DNA from: CALLPQ01 sp964421675 | GTDB lineage: Bacteria; Pseudomonadota; Alphaproteobacteria; Caulobacterales; Parvularculaceae | Reading direction: 5' to 3' | Assembly: GCA_964421675.1 (NCBI GenBank) | Contig: CAYQXV010000004.1 | Location: 42,713-106,712 of the forward strand | DNA length: 64,000 nt | Shown here: positions 45,099 through 54,314 of the stretch, in pieces | Layout: every line of letters starts with the position of its first letter | Position numbering within the stretch: the first letter of the stretch is position 1 | Translations under genes and position numbers: made by a program | Notes under the pieces: generated by a model | The model's database searches: none | Told to the model about the DNA's origin: nothing | The model's input: only the letters and a program-made list of their open reading frames with translations

Positions 45099-45740
45099 TT
45101 ATGGCGGTTCGTTTTTTACCGCGCCCTTTAAGTGACCTTCTTCAGCTAACCACTTGCTGAGCGCGGAATTTTTTATCGACGGAGCACGCTGTTCAATCTG
45201 GTCGATTTGATGTGACGGCGTTGCAGGTTCAGACTCAAAATCATCAGGCTGCAAATCACAATCAACATCAGGTCCATCCTGCTTTTCCGAGACGGGGTCG
45301 CTAGAAATAGGAGAGTGCGCCTCATCAATGGACCCCGCTATAGATGGGCAGGATATATTGCGCGACGGCATATGTTCAGAAGGTGCAAAACTCATACCCG
45401 GCCCGTTAGCGGTATCGCCCGGTTTTGAAGTTGACCCTATCTTCGCGGTCACATCGCCCCCATCAAGGGGAAAATGTAGCCTTGGCACATCGCCGCCGCG
45501 CAAGCGTTCAATCACCGTATGTGCCCAAATGGCTTTGGTCATGCTGGCAACGCCGTGATCAAACCGGCCACGCTTTGGGCCAAGATCCACGCGAGAAAAT
45601 TCCTGTACGGATTCTCCTGCCTCTATCGCAATATCAAGGGTTAGCAAGGATAAGCGTTCATAGCGCGCATTAAGCGCGGCCTGAAACGATGAGTTTTCAT
45701 CATCCTCATGATCTGGAATATTGGCAGGGTGATCTGTCAT
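45099..45740 (-). CDS. Acidic hypothetical protein
   Basis: A 213-residue soluble, acidic protein without a signal peptide or recognised domain. Residues 20-85 (ALNARYERLSLLTLDIAIEA and following, then HGVASMTKAIWAHTVIERL) look folded and helical; the middle (about 95-190) is low-complexity and probably disordered; the last 20 residues form a possible short helix (SALSKWLAEEGHLKG). The helical part could be a regulator or division-associated domain, but I cannot assign it. Confidence 0.6.
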   Translation of the reverse strand: MTDHPANIPDHEDDENSSFQAALNARYERLSLLTLDIAIEAGESVQEFSRVDLGPKRGRFDHGVASMTKAIWAHTVIERLRGGDVPRLHFPLDGGDVTAKIGSTSKPGDTANGPGMSFAPSEHMPSRNISCPSIAGSIDEAHSPISSDPVSEKQDGPDVDCDLQPDDFESEPATPSHQIDQIEQRAPSIKNSALSKWLAEEGHLKGAVKNEPP

Positions 45741-45852
45741 TACAGATCGAACGATAATCCCATTCTAGCGGGGTGTGGATAGATTACCTGTTTGTGGTTG
45801 TGCACTTTGTCAATTGGATCGCTCGTGAGGATTTAAAACCGAGGCGCGGCCA

Positions 45853-46245
45853 TCAAACAGCTTTATAAGCCTCCATCGTAAATCGCGGTGTGCAGGTTGC
45901 GATAAAAATCAGATCCGTGTCGCCGGTATTTTCAATATTTTGCGCGACATTGACGCCAATTCGCACGCCGTCACCGGGGCGCACATCGAAAATGCGTTCC
46001 CCAACGCGCATCCGGCCCGTGCCGGATTCGATAATATAGGTCTCTTCCACGGACAATGAATGAAGCTGCGTGATCGCCCTGGCGGGCAGACGGCACCGCG
46101 CAATGGACAGGTTCGGTGATTGCGGCGCATTCAGGATCTCGGTGACGAAAATTCCTTCATCAATCCAGATTTCCTCTCCCGACCCCGCCTGAAAAGGGTC
46201 GGCAGGGGCGCTATTTTTCCCGTTCTCGGTGGATTGTCTTGTCAT
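45853..46245 (-). CDS. Cupin-domain protein
   Basis: A 130-residue single-domain cupin: TQLHSLSVEETYIIESGTGRM provides the first cupin motif (one His plus Glu; a usual His is replaced), and GDGVRIGVNVAQNIENTGDTDLIFIA the second. The incomplete metal ligand set leaves metal binding uncertain. The start at 46245 has GGGAAAC upstream and leaves only 22 bases to the divergent amidohydrolase gene. Confidence 0.8.
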   Translation of the reverse strand: MTRQSTENGKNSAPADPFQAGSGEEIWIDEGIFVTEILNAPQSPNLSIARCRLPARAITQLHSLSVEETYIIESGTGRMRVGERIFDVRPGDGVRIGVNVAQNIENTGDTDLIFIATCTPRFTMEAYKAV

Positions 46246-46267
46246 CGGATCAGTTTCCCGGTTAATC

Positions 46268-47695
46268 ATGCTCATGATAAAGAAACTTTTTTCCTTCGGC
46301 AAAAATCAACCCGTCCCGTCCGCAAGGTCTCGCGCGCAGCCCGCTCCCCTCTGGAATGGCCCGGTGGAGTTGCTGATCACAAATGCCACCATCGTCACCT
46401 GTGATGAGGCATTTTCCGTCCTTGAGAATGCAAGCCTCGGCGTTCATGACGGCAAAATTGTTTCGCTCATCACCAATGACGAACCAGCGGTTAAACAGCT
46501 TTCAAGCCGGGCAACCCAGATCATTGACGCCGAGAATAAAATCTTGATGCCGGGCCTGATCAATACCCATTGTCATGCGGGCGACAGTCTGTTTCGCGGT
46601 CTTGTTGAGGGGTTGGCGCTAGAACCGTGGCTGGAAAAATTATGGATTGCAGAAACTGGTACGCTAACCCCGGAGACAATTGAGCTAGGCTCGACCCTTG
46701 GCTATGCAGAAAATGCACTCAATGGCGTAACCACCGTCGTAGATATGTTTTGGGAGCCCGAACGACTATTGGCGGGCGCAAAAGCGGTCGGCATACGCGT
46801 TGCCACGGGCGGCATTTATTTCGACCCTCCCGGCATTGATGGTAAAACAATGTCGCAGCGCATTCCTTTATCGCGGCAGTTTTTTGACGAGTTCGGCGGC
46901 GATGAATTTTTACTTCCCACATTATGTGTTCACGGCGCCTATACGGTCGGGCCCGAACAGATCAAAGGGGCCTTGCAGGTTCGCGATGATTATGATGCGC
47001 TGATCACCATTCATGCCGCCGAAACCAGGGCGGAACAAAAAACCATCATGGATAATTATGGCAAGTCGGTGATCCGCCATTTGGACGCGTTGGGATTATT
47101 ATCGGAAAAATCCTTGCTCGCGCACTGTGTTCATGTGGATGAAGGCGAGATTGATATTCTCGCAAAAACCGGGGCAGGGGTCGCCCATAACCCTGCGTCA
47201 AATTTGAAACTTGGCTCGGGCATTGCCCCGATCCCGGCCATGATGAAAAAAGGCGTTCGCATTGGTCTTGGCACGGACGGTGCGGTAAGCGGCAATGATC
47301 TTGATATGTGGAACGCGATCCGGTTGGCCGCTACCTTACACAATGGCGCAAACGAAGATGCATTAGCGGTCCGCGCGCGTGATGCGGTAAGAATGGCAAC
47401 CCTTGAAGGGGCCAAAGCCCTTGGCATTGACCGGGAAACCGGGTCTTTAGAAATCGGAAAGCGTGCCGATATTATCCTCATAAATCCGCACAAAATTCAC
47501 GCCGTGCCGAGTTTTGATCCGGTCAATACGCTGGCCTATACGATTGCGGCAAGTGACGTGCAGCATGTGTGGTCTGCGGGGCAGTCGATTGTGCGCGACG
47601 GGGCGATTACCACCATTGATGTGGAGACCGTTCTTGAGAAGGTCAATGGGCTCATTCCCGCTATTGCGGCAACATTGGCCGCCACTCAAGATTGA
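46268..47695 (+). CDS. Amidohydrolase, MTA/SAH deaminase-like
   Basis: A 475-residue amidohydrolase with the metal ligands HCH in GLINTHCHAGDSLFRGL, a later His in CVHVDEGEID, the catalytic AAETRAEQ region and the Asp in GLGTDGAVSGNDLDMW. The GTDG..SxNDLDM form is typical of 5-methylthioadenosine/S-adenosylhomocysteine deaminases and related ATZ/TRZ enzymes. The true start is uncertain: ATG at 46268 or 46274, or a GTG at 46364 closer to the conserved region. Confidence 0.85.
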   Translation: MLMIKKLFSFGKNQPVPSARSRAQPAPLWNGPVELLITNATIVTCDEAFSVLENASLGVHDGKIVSLITNDEPAVKQLSSRATQIIDAENKILMPGLINTHCHAGDSLFRGLVEGLALEPWLEKLWIAETGTLTPETIELGSTLGYAENALNGVTTVVDMFWEPERLLAGAKAVGIRVATGGIYFDPPGIDGKTMSQRIPLSRQFFDEFGGDEFLLPTLCVHGAYTVGPEQIKGALQVRDDYDALITIHAAETRAEQKTIMDNYGKSVIRHLDALGLLSEKSLLAHCVHVDEGEIDILAKTGAGVAHNPASNLKLGSGIAPIPAMMKKGVRIGLGTDGAVSGNDLDMWNAIRLAATLHNGANEDALAVRARDAVRMATLEGAKALGIDRETGSLEIGKRADIILINPHKIHAVPSFDPVNTLAYTIAASDVQHVWSAGQSIVRDGAITTIDVETVLEKVNGLIPAIAATLAATQD

Positions 47696-47786
47696 TGATT
47701 GCGCGCAGATTAGGCCCATTTCGTAGGATGAAGGTAAGCGGGCGTTTGTAAGCGAGCTTTTGAACGCGTATAAGAACTAAAACACC

Positions 47787-48422
47787 ATGGAGGCCCCATT
47801 GCTGAACCGTTTCATAACATGCCCCCTCATCATTGTGGCCGGGTTCGTCCTCAATGCCTGCGCAACCCAATCATTGCCCGCTGAGCTGGCAACGCCGAAA
47901 GCGGCGAGCGTGGTTGCTGCCACTATTGACGCTGCTCCCGACGGTGAACCAACCACAAGCTATGAGCCAATGCGCGCGCTCATTCCCTTTGCCGGTACGG
48001 TTATGCGCGGCAGCTGGACCGAGGAGGATGGCTCAACCGTTATAGATATTTCCTATGGCGAATTCATCCTTGACGGCAGGGCCTATCAAGGCACCCATAA
48101 AATTGAGGGCAGTCCCTATGGCGGGCGCACCATTATTTTTTATGATGAGGGCAGCGAAGAGTATATTTTCCACTATTTCACCACGGCAGGGTTCCACACA
48201 ATGGGCACGCTTACCATGCTTGAAAATGGCTATCGGGGCGGCGAAAAAGTAGAGGGCCACCCAAGTGTTGCCGAAGTTGAATCCGTGCTGACCATTGAAG
48301 GCGATGCACACATTGTTACGGTGCGCTATCGCAGTCATGATGGCGAGTGGTCGGACGCGCCGCCGCGAACCTACCGGCCCTATTCGGGCGCCAAACCTTT
48401 CACGCAAGAGAAGAGCGAATGA
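47787..48422 (+). CDS. Putative lipoprotein, unknown function
   Basis: A 211-residue protein with a signal peptide and lipobox LNAC (Cys at about 25). The mature part is a likely beta-sandwich or barrel (IPFAGTVMRGSWTEEDGSTVIDISYGEFILDGR and following). I recognise no family. The ATG at 47787 contains GGAGG just after it, which may instead serve a TTG start four codons later (47799). The stop overlaps the nitroreductase start by 4 bases. Confidence 0.75.
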   Translation: MEAPLLNRFITCPLIIVAGFVLNACATQSLPAELATPKAASVVAATIDAAPDGEPTTSYEPMRALIPFAGTVMRGSWTEEDGSTVIDISYGEFILDGRAYQGTHKIEGSPYGGRTIIFYDEGSEEYIFHYFTTAGFHTMGTLTMLENGYRGGEKVEGHPSVAEVESVLTIEGDAHIVTVRYRSHDGEWSDAPPRTYRPYSGAKPFTQEKSE

Positions 48423-49117
48423 CAACAAATAATAATGAAACGGGCGGTCAACGCCTTTTAAGCGATATTGGTGACTTTCATCCTTACGGGGATGATGAAA
48501 TGCAAGCCCGCGCCCGCGCAATGTTTGAAAATTTAGCGCGCCGCCATACGGTGCGCGATTTTGCACCGGACCCAGTCCCGCGCGCAGTCATTGAAGATTG
48601 CATTGCAGCGGCGGGCCGGGCGCCGAGCGGGGCAAACCATCAGCCCTGGCATTTTGCGGTCGTTGAAAGCCCCGAGGTTAAAAGCGCCATTCGCGAAGCG
48701 GCCGAAGAAGAAGAGCGCGCTTTTTATGGCGGGCGCGCCAGTCAGGAATGGTTGGATGCCCTCGCGCCCATTGGCACCGATGCCCATAAACCTTTTCTCG
48801 AGATTGCCCCTTATCTGATTGCGATTTTTGCCCAAAAACGCGGCGGCATTGAAACCGGGATGGATAAAAAGAACTATTACATCAATGAGAGTGTTGGTAT
48901 TGCCACCGGTTTTCTAATCGCAGCGCTGCACAATGCCGGGCTCGCAACACTCACCCACACGCCCAATCCGATGAGTTTTCTCAATGAAAAATTGGACCGT
49001 CCAAAGACGGAGAAACCATTTTTGTTACTGATCGTTGGAAAACCATCGGCGGATGCAACCGTTCCAGAGCATGCCCTCGTTAAAAAGCCGCTCACAGATA
49101 TTATGAGTGTCTTCTAA
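48419..49117 (+). CDS. Nitroreductase-family flavoprotein, iodotyrosine-deiodinase-like
   Basis: A 232-residue FMN-binding nitroreductase. FENLARRHTVRDFAPDPVP and AAGRAPSGANHQPWHFAVVESP form the FMN-binding N-terminus; REAAEEEERAFYGG and the later NESVGIATGFLIAALHNAGLATLTHTPNPM match the iodotyrosine-deiodinase-like branch, whose lid helix contains a Glu/Tyr/Lys set. Bacterial members can dehalogenate halotyrosines, but physiological roles are mostly unknown. ATGA overlap with the upstream lipoprotein gene. Confidence 0.87.
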   Translation: MTTNNNETGGQRLLSDIGDFHPYGDDEMQARARAMFENLARRHTVRDFAPDPVPRAVIEDCIAAAGRAPSGANHQPWHFAVVESPEVKSAIREAAEEEERAFYGGRASQEWLDALAPIGTDAHKPFLEIAPYLIAIFAQKRGGIETGMDKKNYYINESVGIATGFLIAALHNAGLATLTHTPNPMSFLNEKLDRPKTEKPFLLLIVGKPSADATVPEHALVKKPLTDIMSVF

Positions 49118-49135
49118 GGATGTCTTGTCAATAAA

Positions 49136-50359
49136 ATGAGTACGGAAAAGATAATCATTGCCGGCGCTGGTCAGGCGGGAGCTCAATGCGCGGTATCGTT
49201 AAGGCAGGCCGGACATACCGGACCGTTAACGCTGATTGGCGCTGAGCCTGAGCTGCCATACCAACGCCCCCCTTTGTCGAAAGCCTATCTTAAAGGAGAA
49301 ATGGAGGGCGCGCGCCTTGCCTTGCGCCCGGCGGAGTTTTATAGCGGTCAGAATATTGATGTGCACACGGATAATGCCGTCACCGCTATAGACCGTAAAG
49401 CGCGCAGCGTCACATTGACCTCTGGCGAAAACTTATCTTACGAAAAATTGCTGCTGGCGACAGGCGCGCCGCCCCGCAAGCTTGATTGCGCGGGCGCAAA
49501 CCTTGCCGGTATTCATTACCTTAGAACCTTAAAAGACTCGGATCAGTTGCGCACCATCCTCGATCGGCCCGGCCGCATCGTCATTGTTGGCGCTGGCTAT
49601 ATTGGCCTTGAAGTCGCCGCTGTCATGCGCAGCTATGGCCGCGAGGTGTGCGTCATTGAATTTGCAGATCGTCCCCTCGCCAGGGTCGCCAGCCCGGAAG
49701 TCTCTAACTTTTTCACCGATCTTCACCGCGATGCGGGGATTGATTTCCGGTTTAACGAATGCGTCACCGGGTTTGAGGGTGACACCCATGTGGAACGCGC
49801 CGTCTTGCAAAATGGCGATACAATTGATTGCTGCGGCGCGCTTGTGGGCATTGGCGCATTGCCCAATATCGACATCGCCGTGAATGCCGGTCTTGATGTG
49901 GATAATGGCATTATCGTTGATGAGCATACGCGCACCAGCGATCCGGATATTTTCGCCGCAGGCGATTGCAGCAATTTTCCCTCACCGCGCTATGACTGCC
50001 GGTTGCGCCTTGAATCGGTTCCCAACGCGATTGAGCAATCAAAGGTCGCCGCGGCCAATATGATTGGCGGGGAGGTGGTGTACGACGCGCTGCCATGGTT
50101 CTGGTCCGACCAATATGATGTGAAATTGCAAACGGTGGGCCTGCTTGGCGGCTATGACCAAGCCATCGTGCGCGGCGATATGGCGGCAAAGGCGTTTTCT
50201 GTTTGGTATTTACGCAAAGGCACCTTGCTCGCGGTTGATGCGATTAACGACCCGGCTGCTTTTGCCATCGGACGCAAGCTCCTCATGACCGGCGCAAGCG
50301 TCGACGCAGATGCATTGGGCGATCTCAACCGGGATCTAAAATCTCTAATCACGCGCTGA
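49136..50359 (+). CDS. Ferredoxin-reductase-like FAD oxidoreductase
   Basis: A 407-residue flavoprotein of the putidaredoxin/rhodocoxin reductase type. FAD motif IIIAGAGQAGAQCAVSLR, YQRPPLSKAYLKGE, NAD motif IVIVGAGYIGLEVAAVM and the second FAD motif IFAAGDCSNFP are intact; the C-terminal WFWSDQYDVKLQTVGL is characteristic. It passes electrons from NADH to a [2Fe-2S] ferredoxin. The upstream nitroreductase is 18 bases away, but no ferredoxin or P450 gene is adjacent. Confidence 0.9.
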   Translation: MSTEKIIIAGAGQAGAQCAVSLRQAGHTGPLTLIGAEPELPYQRPPLSKAYLKGEMEGARLALRPAEFYSGQNIDVHTDNAVTAIDRKARSVTLTSGENLSYEKLLLATGAPPRKLDCAGANLAGIHYLRTLKDSDQLRTILDRPGRIVIVGAGYIGLEVAAVMRSYGREVCVIEFADRPLARVASPEVSNFFTDLHRDAGIDFRFNECVTGFEGDTHVERAVLQNGDTIDCCGALVGIGALPNIDIAVNAGLDVDNGIIVDEHTRTSDPDIFAAGDCSNFPSPRYDCRLRLESVPNAIEQSKVAAANMIGGEVVYDALPWFWSDQYDVKLQTVGLLGGYDQAIVRGDMAAKAFSVWYLRKGTLLAVDAINDPAAFAIGRKLLMTGASVDADALGDLNRDLKSLITR

Positions 50360-50376
50360 CAGAATTATACGCCAGT

Positions 50377-52899
50377 CTATAACCGCGTATCGCAATGCCA
50401 GCAATCTTCGCGAAAATTCCCGCCTGTGGGCGCTGTGCCAATCGGGCTGCCTGCTGGGATATTCACGCCGGAATTTTCGAGCGAGAAGGCATTTTCGTCT
50501 CGGTTAAGGTGGCTGGAAAGCAAGCTCAACAACCAGGCGCGATGATTGCTTGCCGGGTCTGAATTATCGACGGCAAGATTATTCGACAGGGTAGATTGTA
50601 AAACCAGCAAATAGGCTTCGGTTTCTGCGCGCACCTCTGGGGAGGCGGATTTATTTCTCGCCAATTCCATCAACATGCTGACAAACCGGGTTTGTAAACG
50701 GCGGGCAATCATCTGATTTTTCTCATCGACCGGCTTTTCAAAAAGCTGAAAATTCAGTGCCGTGAGCAATTCTTCATAGCTGGGGGAGAGCTTTTCGCGC
50801 CGATTGGTCTCCAGCATTCGTGCCAAGCGGGTTGGCTGCAAGAGCGCACGCAAGGTCAAGCTTGCCGCGCTATCAGCGGCCGCCAGCGGGTCGAAGACTT
50901 CGCGCAAATGACTGTCAAAGACTTCTGCCCCGCGCGTGGCGTTAAATGTGCCGACCGGCGGGGAGAGGCGCAGTAAGATACGCTCCGGTATTTGCAACAT
51001 TGCCGGATCAAGGGTTGATAATAAAACCTCAATGGCTTTGCGCTGGGTCTCGACCGGGACCGGGGCATCAAAGGCAAATCCATCGCCGGACACCGAATAG
51101 CTAAAGCGATATCCGCCGACCAATTTGGCCGCCGCTTCAACCTGATATCGATGATACAGATAAATCGGCACCAGCACTTGCGCCATACGCGCGCGCGGCT
51201 GGCCAATACGGATGACGGAAAGGTCGAAATTTTCCAACGCAATTGCGCGAACTGCCAAATCCTTTTCAAGGGCTGCAACCGGGTCGCTGCCATTATCCCA
51301 CAAGCTGCCATCGGGATGGGCGCTCGCGGGTGAACGGGCATGGCGATCGGAAACAAACCGCAATCCTTTTTCATAGCCGCGCTCTACAATGCGCTTAAGC
51401 GCTTCGGTTTCATCAACTTCCGGAGAAAACTCCGCATAGAGCCAACGCACCGTAAACTTGTCCCATTCGCCAATGCCGCTGTCATAGGCGGTTGAAAAAT
51501 CCAAAAGCCCTTTATCGGTGACCTTCACGTCGGGGGCGGGATAATCCATCACCGAGGCGCGGTCGATTGTTGAGGCGGCAAAATTATGGGCAAAGCCAAG
51601 CGTGTGGCCGACTTCATGGGCAGAGAGCTGGCGAATTCTTGCAAGGGCAATTTCCAACGGATCGTCGGTGCGACCGGTTCCTGTTGCTGATGTTCCGGTC
51701 AGCCCCTCAAAGATCATCCGGTCCTGGCGCACGCGCTGTGAGCCCAAAATCACATGGGCCTTTAGCATTTCACCGGTTCGCGGATCGGAAATCCCGCCGC
51801 CATAGGACCAGCCGCGTGTCTGGCGATGGGTCCATTGAATGATATTATAGCGAATATCGAGAGGGTGGGCGTCTTCAGGCAAAATCTCAACGCGGAATGC
51901 ATCTTCAAAGCCTGCCTCAGCAAAGGCATCGGCCCACCAACTTGCCCCGTCAATCAATGCTGAGCGAACCGGGTCCGGGGCACCGCGATCCACATAGAAA
52001 ACAATAGGCTTTTTCACCGGGCCGCTGGCCGCCGTTGGGGTTGCCCGTTGCAGGCGAAAGCGGCGCGCATAGACCGTCTTAATCGGTTCTTCCAGCTCGG
52101 CGCTGAAATCATAATAGGGCACGTCAATTCCCGCCGTGCGCGGATCAAAAAGCCGGGGCGAATATTCATCATCTGGCAAACGCACAAATGAATGGTGCAC
52201 ACTGAGCGTTACCGCGCGCCCATCCGCCGCGGTTGAGACAACCTCGCCGCCCGGTGCATCTGAGGTAAAGGTAATATCGCCTTCCAACTCAACATTGTCG
52301 GGAAAGGCAAGGGCGGTGTCGCCAACGGCAAAAGAGCGGTCTTTTGCAATGTTAAAATTGCCCTGACCGGCATCAGAGAGGGTTTTTACAATGCCCATGG
52401 AGTCGCTTGTTAAAAAGCTCGACAGATCAATCAGCAAATCACCATTGCCCGCATTGGCCAGAATTGGCGTTGACCAGATATATGATTTTGCGAAAGACCG
52501 GCGCACCGACTCTTGTTCGGCAACGTCATCTCTGGTTGCGCGAAAGTCCGTATTGACGATTTCTGCAACGACCTTGCTGCCAATTTTACGAAACGCCAAA
52601 ATCTGACCGTTTGTGGTGAGACCTCGGTCGAGGCCAACCGGGTTTGACCCAAGACCGGCCGCCAGAGAGTTTGCGTGGATAAGCTCCAGCGAGAGATTAT
52701 TCTCATCGGGTTTTGGCAAGCGCGCGAGGATTTTCCCGCCCGATTTGCTGACATAAATATCAAAAAAGCCTTCGCGCTTATCCAGCCCGCGTGTCAGATC
52801 AGAAAAAGACGGCCCGCGCGCGCCCGAGCGAGGCGAACAGCCATTGAGAACAAGCACACAACTTACCAACACCGCGCAGGTAATCTGAATAACACGCAT
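50377..52899 (-). CDS. Large zinc-dependent metzincin lipoprotein (DUF5117/DUF4953-like)
   Basis: An 840-residue lipoprotein with lipobox LNGC and a mature N-terminal domain of the DUF5117 type (GFFDIYVSKSGGKILARLP). The catalytic motif HEVGHTLGFAH is a complete metzincin HExxHxxGxxH, followed by a Met in VMDYPAPD that can be the Met-turn. The C-terminal domain (from about residue 500) is helical and typical of this long bacterial family of periplasmic or surface proteases. Convergent with the ferredoxin-reductase gene. Confidence 0.9.
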   Translation of the reverse strand: MRVIQITCAVLVSCVLVLNGCSPRSGARGPSFSDLTRGLDKREGFFDIYVSKSGGKILARLPKPDENNLSLELIHANSLAAGLGSNPVGLDRGLTTNGQILAFRKIGSKVVAEIVNTDFRATRDDVAEQESVRRSFAKSYIWSTPILANAGNGDLLIDLSSFLTSDSMGIVKTLSDAGQGNFNIAKDRSFAVGDTALAFPDNVELEGDITFTSDAPGGEVVSTAADGRAVTLSVHHSFVRLPDDEYSPRLFDPRTAGIDVPYYDFSAELEEPIKTVYARRFRLQRATPTAASGPVKKPIVFYVDRGAPDPVRSALIDGASWWADAFAEAGFEDAFRVEILPEDAHPLDIRYNIIQWTHRQTRGWSYGGGISDPRTGEMLKAHVILGSQRVRQDRMIFEGLTGTSATGTGRTDDPLEIALARIRQLSAHEVGHTLGFAHNFAASTIDRASVMDYPAPDVKVTDKGLLDFSTAYDSGIGEWDKFTVRWLYAEFSPEVDETEALKRIVERGYEKGLRFVSDRHARSPASAHPDGSLWDNGSDPVAALEKDLAVRAIALENFDLSVIRIGQPRARMAQVLVPIYLYHRYQVEAAAKLVGGYRFSYSVSGDGFAFDAPVPVETQRKAIEVLLSTLDPAMLQIPERILLRLSPPVGTFNATRGAEVFDSHLREVFDPLAAADSAASLTLRALLQPTRLARMLETNRREKLSPSYEELLTALNFQLFEKPVDEKNQMIARRLQTRFVSMLMELARNKSASPEVRAETEAYLLVLQSTLSNNLAVDNSDPASNHRAWLLSLLSSHLNRDENAFSLENSGVNIPAGSPIGTAPTGGNFREDCWHCDTRL

Positions 52900-53229
52900 G
52901 ATTTAAGCCTTGATCATTAGGGAACCGTAAGCCCGTGATTAATAAGTCGGTTTCCCATTATGTGAAGCCGATGTAAAGCGGGCAGGGCGGCAATAGCAGG
53001 GAAAACAATCCTGACAATGGCCCAACAATGGCCCAACAAAGGCTCAACAATAGATTGACGGTAAAGGCGCGATATTGGTTTAAGGATACTCTACCCTAGT
53101 CTTTTCCCCGGTAACGTGTATCCGAACTGCATTCTGACGGCTTCCTAACGACGGTGCAGCCTTGCATCCGGAGAACACGGCGATATTGTGGGCAATTCTT
53201 TTCAATAATCGCGCAATTCAGGACCCACC
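52900..53229. other. 330-bp intergenic region with an 11-bp triplet repeat
   Basis: Between divergent genes. It contains three adjacent 11-bp units of the type CAATGGCCCAA at 53015-53047 (the third with two changes). No hairpin with T run and no clear ORF; it presumably holds promoters for both flanking genes. Confidence 0.5.
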
Positions 53230-54072
53230 ATGAAGTTTGAAGGCACCAAAGATTATATCGCCACGGAAGATCTCAAGGTTGCCGTCAATGCAGCTGTCAC
53301 CCTTGAGCGCCCGCTCCTCATCAAAGGCGAGCCGGGCACCGGCAAAACGGTCCTTGCCGAAGAGGTCGCCAAGGCCCTCGGGGCGCCCTTAATGCAATGG
53401 CATATCAAATCGACCACCAAAGCCCAGCAAGGGCTCTATGAATATGACGCCGTGGCGCGGCTGCGCGATGGGCAGCTGGGCGAGGAACGTGCCCGCGATG
53501 TCAAAAACTATATTAAACGCGGAAAATTATGGGATGCCTTTACCGCCGCAGAGCGCCCCATCTTGCTGATTGATGAGATTGATAAAGCCGATATTGAATT
53601 TCCCAATGACCTGCTTCAGGAATTGGATCGCATGGAATTCTTTGTCTATGAGACCGGCGAAACCGTGAAGGCCAAAACCCGGCCAATCGTGATCATCACC
53701 TCCAATAATGAAAAAGAATTACCGGATGCGTTTTTGCGCCGCTGCTTCTTCCATTATATTAAATTCCCCGACACCCAGACCATGAACTCAATTGTCGATG
53801 TGCATTTCCCTGATATCAAACAGCGTCTGGTCTCCAATGCTCTGAAAATTTTCTATGAGCTGCGCGAAATTCCGGGCCTCAAGAAAAAGCCCTCAACGTC
53901 CGAGCTGCTCGATTGGTTAAAGCTGCTCATGGTTGAGGATGTGGATCTTGATACATTGCGCGAAAAAGATGTGCGCAAGGCGATCCCGCCACTGCATGGC
54001 GCACTGCTCAAAAACGAGCAGGATGTGCACATGTTCGAGCGGCTGGCATTTTTAGCCCGGCGCGAACAATAG
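53230..54072 (+). CDS. MoxR-family AAA+ ATPase
   Basis: A 280-residue AAA+ protein of the MoxR class: Walker A GEPGTGKT (33-40), Walker B ILLIDEIDKADIEFPNDLL, sensor 1 VIITSNNEKELPDAFLRRC. The N-terminal LKVAVNAAVTLERPLLIKG is typical. MoxR ATPases work as chaperones with von Willebrand factor A (CoxE-like) partners encoded next door; no such gene follows here. Comparable small MoxR genes have a VWA gene immediately downstream in many alphaproteobacteria. Confidence 0.92.
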   Translation: MKFEGTKDYIATEDLKVAVNAAVTLERPLLIKGEPGTGKTVLAEEVAKALGAPLMQWHIKSTTKAQQGLYEYDAVARLRDGQLGEERARDVKNYIKRGKLWDAFTAAERPILLIDEIDKADIEFPNDLLQELDRMEFFVYETGETVKAKTRPIVIITSNNEKELPDAFLRRCFFHYIKFPDTQTMNSIVDVHFPDIKQRLVSNALKIFYELREIPGLKKKPSTSELLDWLKLLMVEDVDLDTLREKDVRKAIPPLHGALLKNEQDVHMFERLAFLARREQ

Positions 54073-54102
54073 CCATTTGGGTTGGTCGCAGGTCTTGGCG
54101 AG

Positions 54103-54119
54103 GCCCGCAAATGGCGGGC
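54103..54119 (+). terminator. Hairpin after the MoxR gene
   Basis: Perfect 6-bp stem GCCCGC/GCGGGC with a 5-base loop starting 30 bases after the stop; a longer alternative stem reaches 54129. There is no T run, so termination is only suggested. Confidence 0.4.
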
Positions 54120-54314
54120 TGCGCGGGCCAAACCGCCTGAACCAGTAGGCTGGCCTTAATAAACCGAGCCCAATCGTCAATTTTTACTAGCCATTGCCGG
54201 GATAATCGGCACAATTATGGAGGCGCGAGCAAAAATCGCGATGCCTGCGTGATGATCAGTGCCGATCACCGGCGGGCAGGGCATTTGGGGCCATATCAGG
54301 ACGGGTGGAAAACT

